Shown: positions 62,460-64,000 of the stretch, in pieces
Position numbering within the stretch: the first letter of the stretch is position 1
How the letters are laid out: every line of letters begins with the position of its first letter
From: Desertivirga xinjiangensis
GTDB lineage: Bacteria > Bacteroidota > Bacteroidia > Sphingobacteriales > Sphingobacteriaceae
Assembly: GCF_024436435.1 (NCBI RefSeq)
Contig: NZ_JAFMZP010000001.1
Location: 868,001 to 932,000, forward strand
Length of the DNA: 64,000 nucleotides
Reading direction: 5' to 3'
Made by a program: the position numbers and the translations under genes
Notes under the pieces: model-generated
What the model was told of the DNA's origin: nothing
Seen by the model: the letters and a program-made list of their open reading frames with translations, nothing else
Databases searched by the model: none

Positions 62460-63230
62460 TTGAAGGAAAAGGATAAAATAGATATAAACGCTCTTGGAGC
62501 AACTTTACTTGATGTCGGAGCCCTGTTAATGATCTCCGGCGCAAGTACCGGTAGAATACGGAATACCATTTCCCGGATTGCTGCCTCCTTTGGTTGTAAT
62601 GCGGATATGCTGATCTCCCAGCGGACCCTAATGCTAAATGTTCACAATGGAAAAGATGACCGTTTTTTTAACAGCCTGAAACGAACTTCAGTTCACGGCA
62701 TCAATTTTTCGGTCCTGTCAGGGATAAGCCGGATGAGCTGGTTAATTGCCGAAAAAAACTGGACAATCGCTGAGGTTAACCTGGAAGTGAAACGATTAGC
62801 GGGATTACCTCATTACCCCAGGGCCTGGGTTCTGATTTTGGTAGGCATAGCTGGTGCGGCTTTTTGCAGACTTGCTGGTGGCGGTCTGTTCGACATGTTT
62901 ATGGTATTTCTAGGGTCGCTTTTGGGCCTGGCTGTGAGGCAGAAAGCTGCCAAAATGAGGTTTAATCCTTATATCTGCGTGTATTTCGCTGCATTGACTT
63001 CCGCTCTTATAGCGGGCATCCCTCTGAAATTTGGTATAGGTGATGCTCAGGAACACGCTTTCGCCACATCTGTTTTATTTTTAATACCAGGAGTTCCCTT
63101 GATAAACTCTTTTTCTGATATGATTGATGGAAACCTTCAGAACGGATTAATACGTGGATTAAATGGATTCATGATCTCGTTTACTATTGCTTTGGGCTTA
63201 TTCACAGTTATGTTTATTTATCAGTTTTAA
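62460..63230 (+). CDS. ThrE-family threonine/serine exporter, N-terminal subunit (DUF1212)
   Basis: A 256-residue protein. The cytoplasmic N-terminal part (about 1-115) contains DVGALLMISGASTGRIRNTISRIAASFG, the ThrE domain hallmark. About five transmembrane helices follow, starting near residue 118. No ATG precedes this conserved start, so TTG 62460 is the probable initiation codon. Full-length ThrE combines this and the next protein in one chain. Here the second half starts one base after the stop (TAAcATG). Amino-acid export is the family function, and the actual substrate is unknown. Confidence 0.85.
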   Translation: MKEKDKIDINALGATLLDVGALLMISGASTGRIRNTISRIAASFGCNADMLISQRTLMLNVHNGKDDRFFNSLKRTSVHGINFSVLSGISRMSWLIAEKNWTIAEVNLEVKRLAGLPHYPRAWVLILVGIAGAAFCRLAGGGLFDMFMVFLGSLLGLAVRQKAAKMRFNPYICVYFAALTSALIAGIPLKFGIGDAQEHAFATSVLFLIPGVPLINSFSDMIDGNLQNGLIRGLNGFMISFTIALGLFTVMFIYQF

Positions 63231-63231
63231 C

Positions 63232-63723
63232 ATGGAATGGGTTCTTTTTTTTGAAAGAGGCTTTTGGTTCGGTATGGCTGCCGTTGGCTTTGCAGTATTA
63301 TTTAATGTGCCAGTAAGGACGCTGTTGGCAGTATTTATCATGGCCGCTGCAGGTGGTCTTACAAGGACGTTAATGCTTCAATATGAAGCCAACATTATAG
63401 TATCGACGCTGGTTGGTGCAATGTTGATCGGGGTTATGAGTATTTTGTTTGCGCATAAAAAACATGCGCCGCCTCCCGTCTTCGCAATTCCAGCCGTTAT
63501 ACCGATGGTGCCGGGTATTCTGGCTTACAAAATGACGCTAGGCTTGCTTAACCTGGCCGGTGATCTACATCAGGAAACCTACAGCCAAATTTTATCAGAG
63601 ACCGTAAATAATGGATTAAAGGTGATGCTTATTTTGATGAGTCTGGCAGGTGGAGTGAAGGTTCCGATGCTCTTAACCAGGAAAGAATCTGCGAAGGAAA
63701 TACGGTTTAAAAAGAGATTATAA
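63232..63723 (+). CDS. ThrE-family exporter, C-terminal membrane subunit (DUF3815)
   Basis: A 163-residue membrane protein with about four or five helices, the counterpart of the upstream gene. Conserved segments are GFWFGMAAVGFAVLFNVPVR, MLQYEANIIVSTLVGAMLIG and IPAVIPMVPGILAYKM. I start it at ATG 63232, one base after the previous stop, which implies tight translational coupling. An earlier in-frame TTG inside the preceding gene is less likely. Confidence 0.87.
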   Translation: MEWVLFFERGFWFGMAAVGFAVLFNVPVRTLLAVFIMAAAGGLTRTLMLQYEANIIVSTLVGAMLIGVMSILFAHKKHAPPPVFAIPAVIPMVPGILAYKMTLGLLNLAGDLHQETYSQILSETVNNGLKVMLILMSLAGGVKVPMLLTRKESAKEIRFKKRL

Positions 63724-63743
63724 TATATAATATCTAACGAGTT

Positions 63744-63768
63744 AAGCACACGCGACACGCGTGTGCTT
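63744..63768. repeat. Short palindrome of the CACACGCG family
   Basis: AAGCACACGCG-aca-CGCGTGTGCTT, perfect 11-bp arms with a 3-nt loop, located just after the exporter genes. The core matches the palindrome at 6086-6132 and the end repeats of the two MITE-like elements. Confidence 0.65.
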
Positions 63769-63783
63769 GATGATTCATCGATG

Positions 63784-63845
63784 AAAAAGAGTTTACGACT
63801 CGCCGGGCGTTAAGAACTCGCCTGGCAGGTCGGAAGCTCTTTTTT
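63784..63845. terminator. Bidirectional terminator between convergent genes
   Basis: AAAAAGAG (63784-63791) and CTCTTTTT (63837-63844) form the base of an extended imperfect hairpin with inner CGAC/GTCG pairing. A-rich and T-rich flanks allow termination from either side. The arrangement recalls the second hairpin of the repeats at 474 and 15535. Confidence 0.65.
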
Positions 63846-63846
63846 A

Positions 63847-64000
63847 CTACTTAATAGCAGTTTCAGGAGAAGCAATACCCGCATGCGAAGAGTCCGGAAC
63901 TGGTGTTTCGATTTTTACACTTTCCAGGGGCTGAATCAAATCAATATAATCCTGTAGCTTTCCGTCAGCGAGGCATAATTCTATGATCTTTCTTCCAAGA
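63847..64000 (-). CDS. C-terminus of an unidentified protein (5' end outside window)
   Basis: The minus strand is open from the window edge for 50 codons to a TAG at 63847. The sequence (LGRKIIELCLADGKLQDYID, then a Pro/Ser-rich tail ending PETAIK) looks coding and has the expected convergent terminator next to it. No family was recognised from this fragment. Confidence 0.5.
   Translation of the reverse strand, partial: LGRKIIELCLADGKLQDYIDLIQPLESVKIETPVPDSSHAGIASPETAIK

Noticed and set aside
1-64000. tRNA, rRNA, CRISPR arrays, prophage or IS transposases
   Set aside because: Reading through the window showed no cloverleaf with CCA-type ends, no regularly spaced direct repeats and no transposase or integrase genes.

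Overview
The window looks like a chromosome segment of a Bacteroidetes bacterium, most likely family Sphingobacteriaceae (Pedobacter-like). The evidence is a SusC/SusD pair, a B12 outer-membrane locus with a BtuG-type surface propeller, many lipoproteins with signal peptidase II boxes, LytS/LytTR regulators, and promoter boxes of the Bacteroidetes TAnnTTTG type. No rRNA, tRNA, CRISPR array, phage or insertion-sequence transposase was seen.

Layout. 0-6 kb: a partial methyltransferase, HtrA protease, a cell-wall amidase, an exonuclease/GIY-YIG fusion nuclease and an MFS transporter. 6-11 kb (minus strand): a cobalamin riboswitch driving btuB, a BtuG-like lipoprotein and a second surface lipoprotein. 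11-15.5 kb: a TolC/MacA/MacB-type export operon. 15.5-19.2 kb: a GNAT protein, a hybrid histidine kinase and a LuxR-type response regulator. 19.2-26 kb: a universal stress protein, a split YeeE/YedE pair, an FAD oxidoreductase, a copper P-type ATPase with a small HMA protein, and a receiver-only regulator. 26.4-39.2 kb: a LytS-type kinase, a large metzincin protease, SusC/SusD, a LytTR regulator, a formylglycine-generating-enzyme-like lipoprotein and a CLC transporter. 39.2-49.8 kb (minus strand): a LysR regulator, then a sugar operon encoding a DeoR repressor, a fucose-isomerase-like enzyme, a two-subunit transketolase, an Rbs-type ABC importer with a DUF2291 protein and an FGGY kinase. 50.2-62.4 kb: a RibBA with an eroded GTP cyclohydrolase half, then a mixed-acid fermentation block (pta-ackA, OFA-family transporter, pflB, pflA, adhE). 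62.4-64 kb: a split ThrE-type exporter and the C-terminus of an unidentified gene.

The fermentation genes form a pathway from pyruvate: PflB makes acetyl-CoA and formate, Pta/AckA make acetate and ATP, AdhE regenerates NAD by making ethanol, and the OFA transporter probably moves formate. Four of their promoters share one architecture. Each has a CRP/FNR-type dyad (TGAY-N4-RTCA) that starts exactly 35 nt upstream of an 8-nt -7 box. Similar dyads precede the universal stress protein and copper ATPase genes, so an oxygen-responsive regulon probably spans the window.

Other features that deserve attention are pflA, which is in two frames joined at a canonical T TTA AAG slippery heptamer; a MITE-like intergenic repeat family with compensatory stem changes and related short palindromes at gene ends; and the transketolase sugar operon, whose substrate is unknown.
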